A stretch of 64,000 bases of DNA from Rudanella paleaurantiibacter (GTDB taxonomy: Bacteria > Bacteroidota > Bacteroidia > Cytophagales > Spirosomataceae). Under the pieces are notes generated by a model, which saw nothing but the letters and a program-made list of their open reading frames with translations, did not search any database and was not told the DNA's origin. This document shows, piece after piece, positions 1 through 9,413 of this stretch; position 1 is the stretch's first letter; each line of letters starts with the position of its first letter. Both the position numbers and the translations under genes were made by a program. The stretch covers positions 124,001 through 188,000 of the forward strand of contig NZ_WELI01000010.1 in NCBI RefSeq assembly GCF_009184635.1. The letters run 5' to 3'.

Positions 1-872
1 GGGTAGGCCTGAAAGACCCCAAGAAGCCCATTGGTTCGTTTATCTTCCTTGGCCCGACCGGGGTTGGTAAAACGGAGCTGGCGAAAGTACTGGCAACGTA
101 CCTCTTCGATAAAGAAGACGCGCTGGTGCGGATCGATATGTCGGAATACATGGAGAAATTCAGTGTAAGCCGACTGGTGGGAGCTCCTCCGGGCTACGTA
201 GGTTACGAAGAAGGCGGTCAGTTGACCGAGAAGATTCGTCGGAAGCCATACTCAGTAGTGTTGCTTGACGAGATCGAGAAAGCACACCCGGATGTGTTCA
301 ACATCCTGTTGCAGGTGCTCGACGATGGTATCCTGACCGATGGTCTGGGTCGCCGGGTCGATTTCCGCAACACGATCATCATCATGACCTCAAACATCGG
401 GGTTCGTGACCTGAAAGACTTCGGAGCCGGTATTGGTTTTGCTTCACGCAGCCGCACCGAAAACCAGGACGACATGATGAAGAGCACGATTCAAAGTGCG
501 CTTCGGAAGGCGTTCTCGCCCGAATTCCTCAACCGTCTGGACGATGTGATCGTGTTCAACTCGCTGCAACGCGAAGACCTGCACCAGATCATCGACCTGT
601 TGCTGGCCAAGCTGCTGGGCCGTGTTACAAGCCTGGGCTACAAGGTAGAGCTGACCGAGAAAGCGAAGGATTTCCTGGCCGAAAAAGGCTACGATCCGCA
701 GTACGGTGCCCGCCCGCTCAACCGCGCCATCCAGCGTTATCTGGAAGATCCCGTTGCTGAAGAAATTCTGAAGGGTGATCTGAAGGAAGGCGATGTGATT
801 CTGGCCGACTATGCAGGCGAAGGCGAAGCCCTGACGATTTCGGTAAAGAAGCAGGAAGTTGTTGAAGAATAA
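1..872 (+). CDS. clpC: ATP-dependent Clp protease ATP-binding subunit (ClpC type), 3' part
   Basis: This is the C-terminal part of a Hsp100/Clp AAA+ unfoldase whose 5' end lies outside the window. The open frame runs from base 3 to the stop at 870-872. It contains the second nucleotide-binding domain: a Walker A motif GPTGVGKTE (bases ~54-80), the pore-loop segment [13 protein letters not shown], Walker [14 protein letters not shown], sensor 1 IIIMTSN, and a C-terminal ClpB_D2-small domain containing [12 protein letters not shown]. The family unfolds proteins and, for ClpC, feeds them to ClpP in the cytoplasm. I prefer ClpC to ClpB because of the short charged tail and the segment after sensor 1, but the diagnostic N-terminal and middle domains are not visible. 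The bidirectional hairpin just downstream ends the transcript. Confidence 0.88.
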   Translation, partial: VGLKDPKKPIGSFIFLGPTGVGKTELAKVLATYLFDKEDALVRIDMSEYMEKFSVSRLVGAPPGYVGYEEGGQLTEKIRRKPYSVVLLDEIEKAHPDVFNILLQVLDDGILTDGLGRRVDFRNTIIIMTSNIGVRDLKDFGAGIGFASRSRTENQDDMMKSTIQSALRKAFSPEFLNRLDDVIVFNSLQREDLHQIIDLLLAKLLGRVTSLGYKVELTEKAKDFLAEKGYDPQYGARPLNRAIQRYLEDPVAEEILKGDLKEGDVILADYAGEGEALTISVKKQEVVEE

Positions 873-898
873 TTTGTCCTGACAGATAGATTGAAGTG

Positions 899-932
899 AA
901 AAAGGCCCGAACGCACGTTCGGGCCTTTTTTT
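899..932. terminator. Bidirectional intrinsic terminator after clpC
   Basis: A perfect 10-bp stem, GGCCCGAACG (904-913) with CGTTCGGGCC (916-925), is preceded by five A and followed by seven T. It can therefore terminate clpC on the plus strand and the convergent gene ending at 952 on the minus strand. Confidence 0.88.
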
Positions 933-951
933 GTCAGCTTATATCGGTGGT

Positions 952-1662
952 CTATTTATTGGCCAGATCGACACATTCCTGATCGAACATAAACACGTGG
1001 TAACAGAAGTCGCGCCAGGCGAAGTCTTTACCATATTTGGTCATGAGACCTTTGCAGGAGCTAAACAAATCGACAAAGGCCTTGTCATAATCCTTCTTTT
1101 TGAGCCGGAATGTTTTACCGTTGGCACGGACATAAAACGACTTGTCCATGCCGCCCGTTACCTGCACGCCCGCAAAACCAACGCCCATAGTCTCGGCCGC
1201 AAAGGGGTCATTGTACACCCGAATACGCGATTCAAAGCCCGGGTTCACCAGTTGTAATAAAGCCTCGCGCTTTGGCTCGTCGAGTTGCTCATTGTAAAAC
1301 AGGACCAGATTCCGGCCCGACTCGTTTACCTGATTCCGTTGCATCTTGGTAATTGACCGGGTGCTCTCCGAAATGGAAGCGAGTTTGGCGTAGTCAGACG
1401 GGGTAAGGCCTAACTCCTGAATTTGTTCGGCACTATACGAAAACTTCTTGCCATCGGCAGTTTTGCCAGCTACGTTGACAATGAGGCCGCGTTTTCGATC
1501 CAGATCGTCGAGGGTAAACTCAATTCGTTCGCCGGTTTTGAGAATCAGATAACCGGGCTTACTGCCCGAATAGCGTTCGATGGGCGGCAGAAACTGCTGA
1601 GCCGATGCACTCACAATAAGCAGACCCTGGAGTAGGCAGAGCATTAGGAGATGTTTAAACAT
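952..1662 (-). CDS. Secreted protein of unknown function
   Basis: This gene encodes about 236 aa. I chose the ATG at 1662, although the frame is open further upstream, because it starts a classic signal peptide (MFKHLLMLCLLQG, then a small-residue segment ending ASAQQ). The mature part is predicted to be periplasmic or surface-exposed. It has a beta-rich first half (GYLILKTGERIEFTLDDLD, then NVAGKTADGKKFSY) and three cysteines in the last ~35 residues. I recognise no catalytic motif and no named family. It faces the GH30 gene divergently, with 258 bp between the two starts, and converges on clpC across a shared terminator. Similar proteins are common as hypothetical genes in Cytophagales; no function is proposed. 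Confidence 0.7.
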   Translation of the reverse strand: MFKHLLMLCLLQGLLIVSASAQQFLPPIERYSGSKPGYLILKTGERIEFTLDDLDRKRGLIVNVAGKTADGKKFSYSAEQIQELGLTPSDYAKLASISESTRSITKMQRNQVNESGRNLVLFYNEQLDEPKREALLQLVNPGFESRIRVYNDPFAAETMGVGFAGVQVTGGMDKSFYVRANGKTFRLKKKDYDKAFVDLFSSCKGLMTKYGKDFAWRDFCYHVFMFDQECVDLANK

Positions 1663-1920
1663 GCAGAGTTTTGAAAAATATGAAGGTAAATGAAACCAGC
1701 TAATGCCTGTGTGACAAAGCCGGTTCGAAAGATACAGAACGATCGGCTCTGTGGTGCCCAATCCGAATAAAGCACTTCGTGAACGGTTGCCCTATTTTCG
1801 GGCAATCAGGAACCGGGGTGTTTTGTGGCTCCAGAATGGGTATTTGCCAGCCTAAATGGGCTTATCTTCGCAGTTCCCCGCCGACGGGCAACACTGTCCT
1901 GCCGGGGCATCGCCCTTCAC

Positions 1921-3363
1921 ATGCACGATTCATTTAAACATACTCTGTTCGGCGTACTGATGGGGTGCGCGCTGACAACACAGGTCATGGGGCAGCAGCC
2001 TCCGCCCCGATCTTCGGCCGCATCGGTTTCGGTATGGCTCACCAACCCCGACGATCCGGCGGCTCTGTTCGTCAAACAACCCGGTGGTTTACGGTTCGAT
2101 GAACGCGCCAAGACCGTTTCTGACCCCATCATCACCATCGATAAAGCGCAACGGTTTCAGTCGATTGATGGCTTTGGCTATACCCTGACCGGCGGCAGTG
2201 CCATGCTGCTAAGCCGAATGGGGGCTTCGGAGCGGTCGGCCTTGCTACGGGAACTGTTTGGCACGCAAGGCAACAGCATCGGCGTAAGTTATCTACGGGT
2301 AAGCATCGGGGCGTCGGACCTCGACGAGCGCGTATTTTCGTACAATGATTTGCCGGAGGGGCAGACCGATCCCAGGCTGGAACGGTTCTCGCTCGACCCC
2401 GACCGGCAGTACCTGATTCCGATTCTGAAACAGATTCTGGCGATCAACCCGGCCATCAAGATTCTGGGCTCTCCCTGGTCGCCCCCGGCTTGGATGAAAT
2501 CCAACGGCAGCCCCAAAGGAGGCAGCCTAAAACCCGAGTTTTATGATGCCTACGCGCAGTATTTCGTGAAGTACATTCGGGGGATGCAGGCCGAAGGTAT
2601 CCGTATCGATGCCGTGACGATTCAGAACGAGCCCCTGCATCCGGGTAATAACCCCAGTTTGCTGATGTTGCCCGAAGAGCAGGGGCTATTTATCAAAAAA
2701 AGCCTCGGCCCGGCTTTCCGGGCGGCTCGTATCAAGACTAAAATTATCTTGTACGACCACAACGCCGACCGGCCCGATTACCCGATCTCAATTCTGAACG
2801 ACCACGAGGTAAAGCCCTATGTCGATGGCTCGGCGTTTCATTTGTACGCAGGCCCAATCTCGGCCCTGTCGGAAGTGCACAAGGCCCATCCCGACAAAAA
2901 TCTGTATTTCACTGAACAATGGACGGGGGCACCGGGTAATCTGAAAGGAGACTTGGGCTGGCACGTTAAAAACCTCATTATTGGCGCTACGCGCAACTGG
3001 AGCCGGACGGTGCTGGAGTGGAATCTGGCCGCCGACCCCCGGCAGCAACCGCACACGCCGGGGGGCTGCACGCAGTGCCTGGGCGCGCTCACGCTCGACG
3101 GTAACGCCGTGACCCGCAACTCGCCGTATTATGTGGTTGCCGTGGCCTCCAAGTTTGTGCGGCCGGGCTCGGTTCGGGTTGGCTCCGATGGGCCGGATTC
3201 ATTACCGAATGTAGCGTTTCTGACGCCGGATAACCGCCGGGTACTTATTGTGTACAATGATACGAAAACGGCGCAGTCGTTTGCCATCCGGGAGAGTGGA
3301 ACTCTCGCCCAAGCGTCGTTGCCAGCCGGAGCCGTAGGAACCTACGTCTGGGCCGGGAAATAG
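1921..3363 (+). CDS. Glycoside hydrolase family 30 (glucosylceramidase-like), secreted
   Basis: The product is about 480 aa with an N-terminal signal peptide (MHDSFKHTLFGVLMGCALTTQ). The ATG at 1921 is chosen because the longer frame to 1825 would bury this signal. The GH30 TIM barrel is evident from QSIDGFGYTLTGGSA near the N-terminus, SPWSPPAWMK in the middle, the acid/base glutamate in TIQNEP (~E237) and the nucleophile in YFTEQW (~E332). The short C-terminal beta domain follows. GH30 enzymes cleave beta-glucosides, beta-1,6-glucans or xylans; subfamily and substrate cannot be read from motifs alone. The aldo/keto reductase gene starts 54 bp downstream and may be co-transcribed. Confidence 0.9.
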   Translation: MHDSFKHTLFGVLMGCALTTQVMGQQPPPRSSAASVSVWLTNPDDPAALFVKQPGGLRFDERAKTVSDPIITIDKAQRFQSIDGFGYTLTGGSAMLLSRMGASERSALLRELFGTQGNSIGVSYLRVSIGASDLDERVFSYNDLPEGQTDPRLERFSLDPDRQYLIPILKQILAINPAIKILGSPWSPPAWMKSNGSPKGGSLKPEFYDAYAQYFVKYIRGMQAEGIRIDAVTIQNEPLHPGNNPSLLMLPEEQGLFIKKSLGPAFRAARIKTKIILYDHNADRPDYPISILNDHEVKPYVDGSAFHLYAGPISALSEVHKAHPDKNLYFTEQWTGAPGNLKGDLGWHVKNLIIGATRNWSRTVLEWNLAADPRQQPHTPGGCTQCLGALTLDGNAVTRNSPYYVVAVASKFVRPGSVRVGSDGPDSLPNVAFLTPDNRRVLIVYNDTKTAQSFAIRESGTLAQASLPAGAVGTYVWAGK

Positions 3364-3417
3364 ACCGATGCATGCGCTATAAATGACTCTTCAAAACAGT
3401 AAACCGTTTTATAATCA

Positions 3418-4410
3418 ATGGAATATCGGAAGTTAGGAGAAACTGATCTGGCCGTATCGGCCATAACCTTTGGTGCCTGGGCGGCTGGCGGCTGGATGTG
3501 GGGTGGTACTGAACGACAGGGCGCTATTGAAGCCATTCGGGCTTCGTATGATCTGGGGGTAACCTCCATTGATACTGCCCCGATTTATGGGCAGGGAACC
3601 AGTGAGGAAATTGTGGGTGAGGCTATCAAAGGCATTTCCCGCGATAAGGTGCAGATTCTGACTAAATACGGGATGCGTTGGGATTCAACCCAGGGCGATT
3701 TTGGCTTCAAGAGTCAGGATAACGATGGGAACCCGATTGATGTGTATAAGTATGCCGGTAAGGAAAGCATCATGAAGGAGTGTGAAGACAGCCTCCGGCG
3801 GCTCGGCACCGATTACATTGACTTGTATCAGATTCACTGGCCCGACAAAACAACCCCTATTGAAGAGACGATGGAGGCTGTGTTGCGGCTGATTGAGCAG
3901 GGTAAAGTGCGGCAGGCCGGGGTGAGCAACTACAATGTGGAGCAGATGAAGCGGGCCGAGTCGGTCTTGTCGCTCGCTTCGAATCAGGTGCCGTTCAGCA
4001 TGATTAACCGGGGTATTGAAGACGAGCTGGTGCCCTATTGCATTGCCCATAAAAAGTCGATTCTGGCGTATAGCCCCATGGAGCGAGGTTTGCTGACGGG
4101 CAAAATCAAGCCCGGTCATCAGTTTGCGCCCGGCGACCATCGGGCGGGCTACCGGTTCTTCAAAGAAGCGAATATCGCCAAAACCGATACGCTGTTGAAT
4201 GCCCTGAAGCCACTGGCCGACAGCAAACAGGCTACTCTGAGTCAGTTGGTAATCCGCTGGACCATCGAGCGGCCTGGTATCACGGTGGCGCTGGTAGGGG
4301 CCCGTAATGCCGAACAGGCCATTCAGAATGCCAAGGCCATTGACGTAAAACTCTCTGCCGACGAGATTGCGTTTATTAATGCGCAATTTGAGTCAGTTGT
4401 TTTTGAGTAG
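3418..4410 (+). CDS. Aldo/keto reductase
   Basis: This is a 330-aa cytoplasmic NAD(P)H-dependent oxidoreductase of the AKR superfamily with a (beta/alpha)8 barrel. The catalytic tetrad is visible: D52 and Y57 in SIDTAPIYGQG, K83 in LTKYG and H140 in YQIHWPD. The cofactor-binding C-terminal region includes ALVGARNAEQ. Length and motifs resemble the YajO/IolS/Tas-like group that reduces aldehydes or sugar-derived ketones. The substrate is unknown. Its position behind a secreted GH30 enzyme suggests, but does not show, a role in processing sugars released outside the cell. Confidence 0.9.
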   Translation: MEYRKLGETDLAVSAITFGAWAAGGWMWGGTERQGAIEAIRASYDLGVTSIDTAPIYGQGTSEEIVGEAIKGISRDKVQILTKYGMRWDSTQGDFGFKSQDNDGNPIDVYKYAGKESIMKECEDSLRRLGTDYIDLYQIHWPDKTTPIEETMEAVLRLIEQGKVRQAGVSNYNVEQMKRAESVLSLASNQVPFSMINRGIEDELVPYCIAHKKSILAYSPMERGLLTGKIKPGHQFAPGDHRAGYRFFKEANIAKTDTLLNALKPLADSKQATLSQLVIRWTIERPGITVALVGARNAEQAIQNAKAIDVKLSADEIAFINAQFESVVFE

Positions 4411-4454
4411 TTATGCTCTACCAGCCTTAAATACAGGCTCTTTGATAAGCGAGA

Positions 4455-4495
4455 CGGCGGGCCGGAGAGAGTTACAAACTCTTTCCGGCCCGCCG
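4455..4495. terminator. Long hairpin between convergent genes
   Basis: A 19-bp stem (4455-4473 with 4477-4495, one G-U pair on one strand) with a 3-nt loop sits between the stops of the aldo/keto reductase and the GDPD gene. There is no strong T tract on either side, so it may be a rho-independent-like terminator or an RNA-stabilising 3' hairpin. Confidence 0.6.
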
Positions 4496-4519
4496 AGCGC
4501 GTTTTAGGTAAAGCCCGTT

Positions 4520-5383
4520 TTAAAACAGATTAGGGTAGTCGGTAATGATACCGTCGACGCCCAGTTTTACGAGGCTCTGAATTTCCTCTTTTGTGTTAAC
4601 CGTCCAAGGGATGATCTGCATACCTTTTTGGTGGCAGGTTTTTACGGTTTGATCGGTTACGCCTTTGTAATAGGGGCTGTAGGCAAAGGGTGTGAAACCA
4701 AGCGTAGCCAGGTTTTCGTCAATTGTTTTGGCGTTGGCGGTCAGGTAAGCAATGGGTACGTCGGGGTGCTGCTTGTGAATAACCTGCAACGGCCGCACAT
4801 CAAACGACTGAATATAAAACCGCTTGCCCAGCTTTTTCTGGCAAATCGGCAATACCAGATCGACAAACTCCTGCGGGGCCGGGTGCGATACATTGTCGCC
4901 CGCCGGTGCCGATTTTATCTCAATGTTGTACCGGGGCAACGGCAGACCCTTTGTGCGGGCATACGTGTCAACCGAGTCGATCAGTTCGGTCAGCAGGGGT
5001 TTGTAGGCCTTAACCTTTTTCTGATCGGGAAATTGAGCATGGGGCCGGCTGCCCACATCAAACGCCCGAATGTCGGCGTAGGGCATCTGGTACAGGTTAA
5101 TAGATTTCTGCTCGGCCTCGGTCACGGGCGTGCCGTCGGGTTTGGTTGAAATACTCGCAGCCATATAGGGATCGTGCGATACCACCACCTGCTTATCTTT
5201 CGAGATCACTACGTCCAGCTCCAGGGTTTCGACACCCACATCGAGCGCCTTTTTCATGGCAGCTACGGTATTTTCAGGCATGAGCCCACGGGCGCCCCGG
5301 TGGCCCTGACGGTCGAGTTTGGTCTGGGCAAACGTGAGTTGGGCGCATACCAGCAGGCCCATCACACCGATTGATTTGAACAT
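4520..5383 (-). CDS. Glycerophosphodiester phosphodiesterase (GDPD), exported
   Basis: The 287-aa protein has a signal peptide (MFKSIGVMGLLVCAQLTFAQ) and then the GDPD TIM barrel. It shows GHRGARGLMPENT (H28 and the metal-binding E37), LELDVVISKDKQVVVSHDP (E55, D57, H70) and the terminal GVDGIITDYP. The family hydrolyses glycerophosphodiesters to glycerol-3-phosphate and an alcohol, with a divalent metal. The signal peptide suggests periplasmic scavenging of phospholipid head groups. It is a single gene bounded by hairpins on both sides. Confidence 0.92.
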   Translation of the reverse strand: MFKSIGVMGLLVCAQLTFAQTKLDRQGHRGARGLMPENTVAAMKKALDVGVETLELDVVISKDKQVVVSHDPYMAASISTKPDGTPVTEAEQKSINLYQMPYADIRAFDVGSRPHAQFPDQKKVKAYKPLLTELIDSVDTYARTKGLPLPRYNIEIKSAPAGDNVSHPAPQEFVDLVLPICQKKLGKRFYIQSFDVRPLQVIHKQHPDVPIAYLTANAKTIDENLATLGFTPFAYSPYYKGVTDQTVKTCHQKGMQIIPWTVNTKEEIQSLVKLGVDGIITDYPNLF

Positions 5384-5413
5384 TGAGTTTGGGATTGGTC
5401 AGTTTATAAAAAT

Positions 5414-5460
5414 GGTTTTGCGTTTGGGGAATCGGGTATCGTTACCCCAAACGCAAAACC
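5414..5460 (-). terminator. Intrinsic terminator of the TonB-receptor gene
   Basis: A perfect 16-bp stem (5414-5429 with 5445-5460) with a 15-nt loop lies 28 bp beyond the receptor stop. Read on the minus strand the hairpin is followed by ATTTTTAT, giving a T-rich release site. Confidence 0.8.
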
Positions 5461-5488
5461 GAAAAAGGAGACTCAACTACTGCAACGC

Positions 5489-8400
5489 TTAAAATCCGTA
5501 GCGAATGCCGAGCTGCACCTGGAACGGATCGCCAGAAGGGGTAACCACCCCGGCCGTGTTGACCCGGTACACATAACGGGCATTGGCCCGGTCGAAGGGT
5601 GATACGGCCGGGGTACTACCCGATGCCGGAATACCCAGTGCGTACAGGGCTTGTGACCCAAGTGAGCGATTGGTGCCCCAGCTTTTCTTGAGGAAATTGG
5701 CGAAGTTGAAGATGTCGGCCGATACCTCAATCGTGTGGTTCCGGTACACCCGCACCCGCTTACTGGCCCGAATATCGAAGATGCCGTAGAAACCGTTGAT
5801 ACCTCCGTTACGCTCGGCAATCTGCCCCGAATACCGGTTGATGTAGTCTTTGATACTCTGGCTCGCATTGGGGTTGTCCAGAATAGCCTGCAAGCCCGTG
5901 CGCACATTGGCTGGGACGCTCTCGCTGTTGCGGTCGAAGATAAAGGCAAGGTCGTTTTGACCAGCCACAAAGTCGGCATTGCTGTTAGCCCCCGACAGTA
6001 GGGTGTAGCGCGTGCCGCCCAGGCCCGAATAACGCACCCCTACCGATACGCCCCAGAAGGTGGGCAACGTACCGTACACGACTACTTTGCGCCGGAAATG
6101 GTTGTCGGAATAGGTCATTCGGCTCAGGTTGCGCGGGTCGTCGGCCACGGGCTGCACCAGCGTGGCTGTATTGGCTACGTTACCATTGTACGAGGTATTG
6201 TCGCGGGTATCATTCCAGGTATAGCTGGCTGTAAATTCTCCATCGCGGAAGTACCGGTACGTAGCGTCGACTACGGCGGCAAAATTGTTTACTTTTCCGT
6301 CGCTGGTCAGCTCAAGCACCCGGCCCAACCGCTGACTTACGCGGCCCTGCAGCCAATCGCCGGCACCGTTGGCGGGCATAGTGTTGAGTGGCACATACAC
6401 CCCCCGATTCCCTTCGTTGGCGAGCCGGAAAAATGGCTCCGTTACCATGTTTCGGTCTACGTAGGTGTAGTTGTTGCGGGCCAGCGACATAAAGCCCGAC
6501 AGGCTCACCTTCAGGCGGTCGGTTACAAACCGGGTGTAAGAGAGGTTCGCTTTGTACAGAACCGGCACGCGGGCGTTGGCCCCGGTCATGTTGATGGTGG
6601 GAAGCTGAAACTGCGCCAGTGAGGGAATGCTGCTGTAGTTGGCCCGATAAGCCGCAAAGTTGGGCGTCGGTACGTTGGCCCCGCGAACGTCGACGGTGGC
6701 CAGATTGGTGCCGTCGAATGTCAGGTTATTGATCAGCACGTAGTTGTTGATGTCTGAAGCAAACACCCCACCCCCGAGCCGGATAATGTCACGCCGTTGC
6801 TCGTTCACGTCCCAGGTAAATTGCAGGCGCGGCTGTACCACAAATGACCGGAGCCGGTTGTCGGTGCGCAGGTTCAGGTCCTGCAATACGGTCTGGTTGA
6901 GGGCCGCTTTGGGGTAGTGCGCATAGTCGAACCGGAGGCCGGCCGTCATGTCGAGGCCGGTGGCCAGTCGGGTGCTCATTTGGCCGTAAATGCCCGCATT
7001 CCAGATGCTTCCGCGCACACTCCAGTCGTCTTTAAGAGGCACCTCGCGGAAGTACCGGTAGGGCTGGAGCCGCTCAAACTTGTCGAGGGCCGACAGCGAC
7101 CCGTCCACGGTGTAGTGGAACCGGCCGTTAACCTCGCTACCATACACCGAATTCGAATGCGTGTACATCAGGTCCGTGCCAAACGTAAACTGGGCTTTGT
7201 CGGTGTTGTAATACAGGTTATTGACCAGTTGCAGTACGTTGTTTTTAAAACCCTCCTGCGCAAACCGGTGCCCGCCCATCTGGATGTTGGTGGAGCGGTT
7301 GGCTCCCCCAACAGTCGACACGACGTTTTCGACAATGGCCCGAGGAATGTTAGCCGTGGGCAACTGGTCGCCGGGGCTGCTCAGTTGGTAGGTGTAGAGG
7401 TGCTGGAATTTAAGCTCGTTGGTGATGCGTGGGCTTACCGAGGTCCGCAGCGTAGCCAGCATACTGTTGTCCCAGTTGAAGTCGTTGCCGTACGATTCGT
7501 AAATATTGATCGAGGTATTGTCGGCCAGACCCAGCTTGTTGCGGTCGCTCGTGAAGTTGTTGCGGATGGTCAACAGGTTTCGGTTGTTAATCTGCCAGTC
7601 GAGCCGCAGAAAACCCGCGTTGGAGCCGCGCACCTTGTCAAACTGCCCGTACTGGGGCGTGTTGGCCGTACCATACAGCGAGCGGGCAATGCCCACAAAC
7701 CGGTCGAGCGTGGTCCGGGTCACGTTGAAGCGGTTTTCATCGACCGGCGACTGCACGTCGGCTACAATGAGCGGGCGCGAATCCTGCTGCCGGTCCCACA
7801 CCACAAAATAGTGCAGTTTGTCTTTGATGATAGGGCCACCGAGTGAAAAACCAAACTGGTTGGTCGAGTATTTAACCGAGCGCGGATTGCCCCGAATGTC
7901 GTATTTACTGGCGAGCCAGTTGGCACGGGTGTAGTTGAACACGCTCCCCGTAAGCTGATTGGTACCCGACTTCGTCACCGACGAAATCAGCCCGCCCCCG
8001 GCCCGGCCGTACACGACGTCGTACTGGTTGGTAATCACCTTAAACTCCCGAACGGCTTCAATCGAGATGGAGTAGGGGGCACCGCTCCGGCTGGTTGTTG
8101 ACCCCGCCGAGGTGGGGTTCTTAGCCGTCATCCCGTCAATGGTAAAGTTGGTCGATGAGCCGAGTTGCCCCGACAGGTTCCCACCCCGACCCGCGAGCGG
8201 AGAGAGGTCGGTGAGGGAGGTGAAGTTCCGGCCGTTTACGGGCAGTGTTGCAATAGAACGGGCCGATACGGCGGTTGCCGCGCCAAAGTTCTCGACCTTG
8301 TTTTTGAGGCCCGAAGCGACCACGTCCACCACGTCGAGGTTCTGCCCGCTTTCCTGCATGGAGAGGTTAATGCGGATCAGATCGCCCTGATTGAGCATGT

Positions 8401-8680
8401 AACCCGTTTGTTTCTGCTCGCCAAACCCCACAAATGTAGCGCGTACGGTGTAGGGCCCTCCGAGCGGAAGTTCCTTGAACGAGTATTCACCTTTTACGTT
8501 CGTTACGGTGCCGGTAGAAAAGCCCGTCGATTCGTTTCGGAGCAGCACGGTTGCCCCGGGGAGCGGTGTCTTGCCGTTTTCGAGCACCACGCCAACAATA
8601 GATGTTTGGGTGGTTTGGGCGCGTAGTCCGGTGACGACAAAAGCACTTAAAAAGAGAAGTGAGAATAATAGTTTTTTCAT
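5489..8680 (-). CDS. TonB-dependent receptor, Oar-like, with carboxypeptidase-regulatory-like domain
   Basis: This is a 1063-aa outer-membrane protein. A signal peptide (to ~A21) is followed by a CarboxypepD_reg-like beta-sandwich (~26-110: SIVGVVLENGKTPLPGATV, with GEYSFKELPLGG), a plug domain (~115-235, containing VNGRNFTSLTDLSPLAGRG and SIEAVREFKVITNQYD) and a large 22-strand barrel ending in the aromatic FQVQLGIRYGF. Length and domain order match the Oar/OmpA-related TonB receptors of Bacteroidota rather than SusC, and no SusD partner is adjacent. The substrate is unknown. The gene is monocistronic: a terminator lies immediately downstream and a 478-bp non-coding stretch upstream. Confidence 0.9.
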   Translation of the reverse strand: MKKLLFSLLFLSAFVVTGLRAQTTQTSIVGVVLENGKTPLPGATVLLRNESTGFSTGTVTNVKGEYSFKELPLGGPYTVRATFVGFGEQKQTGYMLNQGDLIRINLSMQESGQNLDVVDVVASGLKNKVENFGAATAVSARSIATLPVNGRNFTSLTDLSPLAGRGGNLSGQLGSSTNFTIDGMTAKNPTSAGSTTSRSGAPYSISIEAVREFKVITNQYDVVYGRAGGGLISSVTKSGTNQLTGSVFNYTRANWLASKYDIRGNPRSVKYSTNQFGFSLGGPIIKDKLHYFVVWDRQQDSRPLIVADVQSPVDENRFNVTRTTLDRFVGIARSLYGTANTPQYGQFDKVRGSNAGFLRLDWQINNRNLLTIRNNFTSDRNKLGLADNTSINIYESYGNDFNWDNSMLATLRTSVSPRITNELKFQHLYTYQLSSPGDQLPTANIPRAIVENVVSTVGGANRSTNIQMGGHRFAQEGFKNNVLQLVNNLYYNTDKAQFTFGTDLMYTHSNSVYGSEVNGRFHYTVDGSLSALDKFERLQPYRYFREVPLKDDWSVRGSIWNAGIYGQMSTRLATGLDMTAGLRFDYAHYPKAALNQTVLQDLNLRTDNRLRSFVVQPRLQFTWDVNEQRRDIIRLGGGVFASDINNYVLINNLTFDGTNLATVDVRGANVPTPNFAAYRANYSSIPSLAQFQLPTINMTGANARVPVLYKANLSYTRFVTDRLKVSLSGFMSLARNNYTYVDRNMVTEPFFRLANEGNRGVYVPLNTMPANGAGDWLQGRVSQRLGRVLELTSDGKVNNFAAVVDATYRYFRDGEFTASYTWNDTRDNTSYNGNVANTATLVQPVADDPRNLSRMTYSDNHFRRKVVVYGTLPTFWGVSVGVRYSGLGGTRYTLLSGANSNADFVAGQNDLAFIFDRNSESVPANVRTGLQAILDNPNASQSIKDYINRYSGQIAERNGGINGFYGIFDIRASKRVRVYRNHTIEVSADIFNFANFLKKSWGTNRSLGSQALYALGIPASGSTPAVSPFDRANARYVYRVNTAGVVTPSGDPFQVQLGIRYGF

Positions 8681-9158
8681 GAAAGACGGTACGTATAGTT
8701 ACCGCTGCAAAGAGACACACGCTACGTTACGTAGGTGTTATCCAACGATTACCAATTCGTAACCATTAGTACATGAAATCGTATGCTACATGGGGTTTAG
8801 GCGGCCCGCAGGGTGTTTTCTGCCCGGAATGAAGTACGACACTTCCTCAGCAACTGTCTGATTTAGAAAGAAGCCGTACTACGAGGGCATTGGCTTCGGT
8901 GGGCGTAACAGTTTGTTTACACATACTTGGCGGGTTTGTAGACGTGAACGGGCCTTTACCTAAATAAACGGGAGAGATAGTTGAAATGGGTGTGGATACA
9001 GGTGTGCCACTATTTTGTAACAGTTTGAGAATGCTTTTCCACAATGTAACGTGATGGGTTAAACGTTAACAAGGGGTAAGTGACTGATAAACAGTAGGGT
9101 AATTGTTTTGGTATGATATTTATATATACCCTTAGTACATTCTAACATTCAAACTATC
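8681..9158. other. Non-coding divergent spacer
   Basis: This 478-bp stretch separates the divergent TonB-receptor gene and the small membrane protein gene, so it should hold promoters for both. It is clearly more AT-rich than the flanking genes towards 9060-9150. I see no hairpin, no repeat and no convincing gene in it; the small minus-strand frame at 8847-9044 has no recognisable features. Confidence 0.5.
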
Positions 9159-9323
9159 ATGGGAAACATACTGTACACCATTGCGGTGATTTGCATCATC
9201 CTCTGGCTCATCGGATTCTTAGGTTTTGGTGGCTTTGGCCTTGGTAACCTGATTCACGTTCTGCTCGTTATCGCAGTCGTTGTAATTTTGCTTCGGATTA
9301 TTCGAGGGAATTCGCCGGTGTAA
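9159..9323 (+). CDS. Lmo0937-family small membrane protein
   Basis: The gene encodes only 54 aa: MGNILYTIAVICIILWLIGF, then a glycine/phenylalanine turn (LGFGGFGLGN), a second hydrophobic helix (LIHVLLVIAVVVILLRII) and a short polar tail. Two transmembrane helices joined by a Gly-rich turn are the signature of the Lmo0937/DUF5670 family, widespread in Bacteroidota and Firmicutes and of unknown function, often linked to stress. It stands alone behind an AT-rich upstream region and is closed by a very strong terminator, as expected for a short, abundant transcript. Confidence 0.85.
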   Translation: MGNILYTIAVICIILWLIGFLGFGGFGLGNLIHVLLVIAVVVILLRIIRGNSPV

Positions 9324-9344
9324 GATAAACGGAAAAGACACAAG

Positions 9345-9401
9345 CGGTCGAGGGGAGCAAGTAACTGATGTATCAGTTACTTGCTCCCCTCGACCGTTTT
9401 T
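9345..9401. terminator. Very long bidirectional terminator
   Basis: A perfect 25-bp stem (9345-9369 with 9372-9396) is followed by five T on the plus strand. It sits between the convergent ends of the small membrane protein gene (9323) and the Gfo/Idh gene (9414). Confidence 0.85.
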
Positions 9402-9413
9402 AATCAATTGGCA

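Noticed and set aside
6917-7846. 309-aa open frame antisense to the Oar-like receptor
   Set aside because: It is a shadow frame of a long GC-rich gene, with biased composition and no recognisable domain.
8847-9044. 65-aa minus-strand frame in the 478-bp spacer
   Set aside because: It has no recognisable motif or upstream signal and lies in a promoter region.
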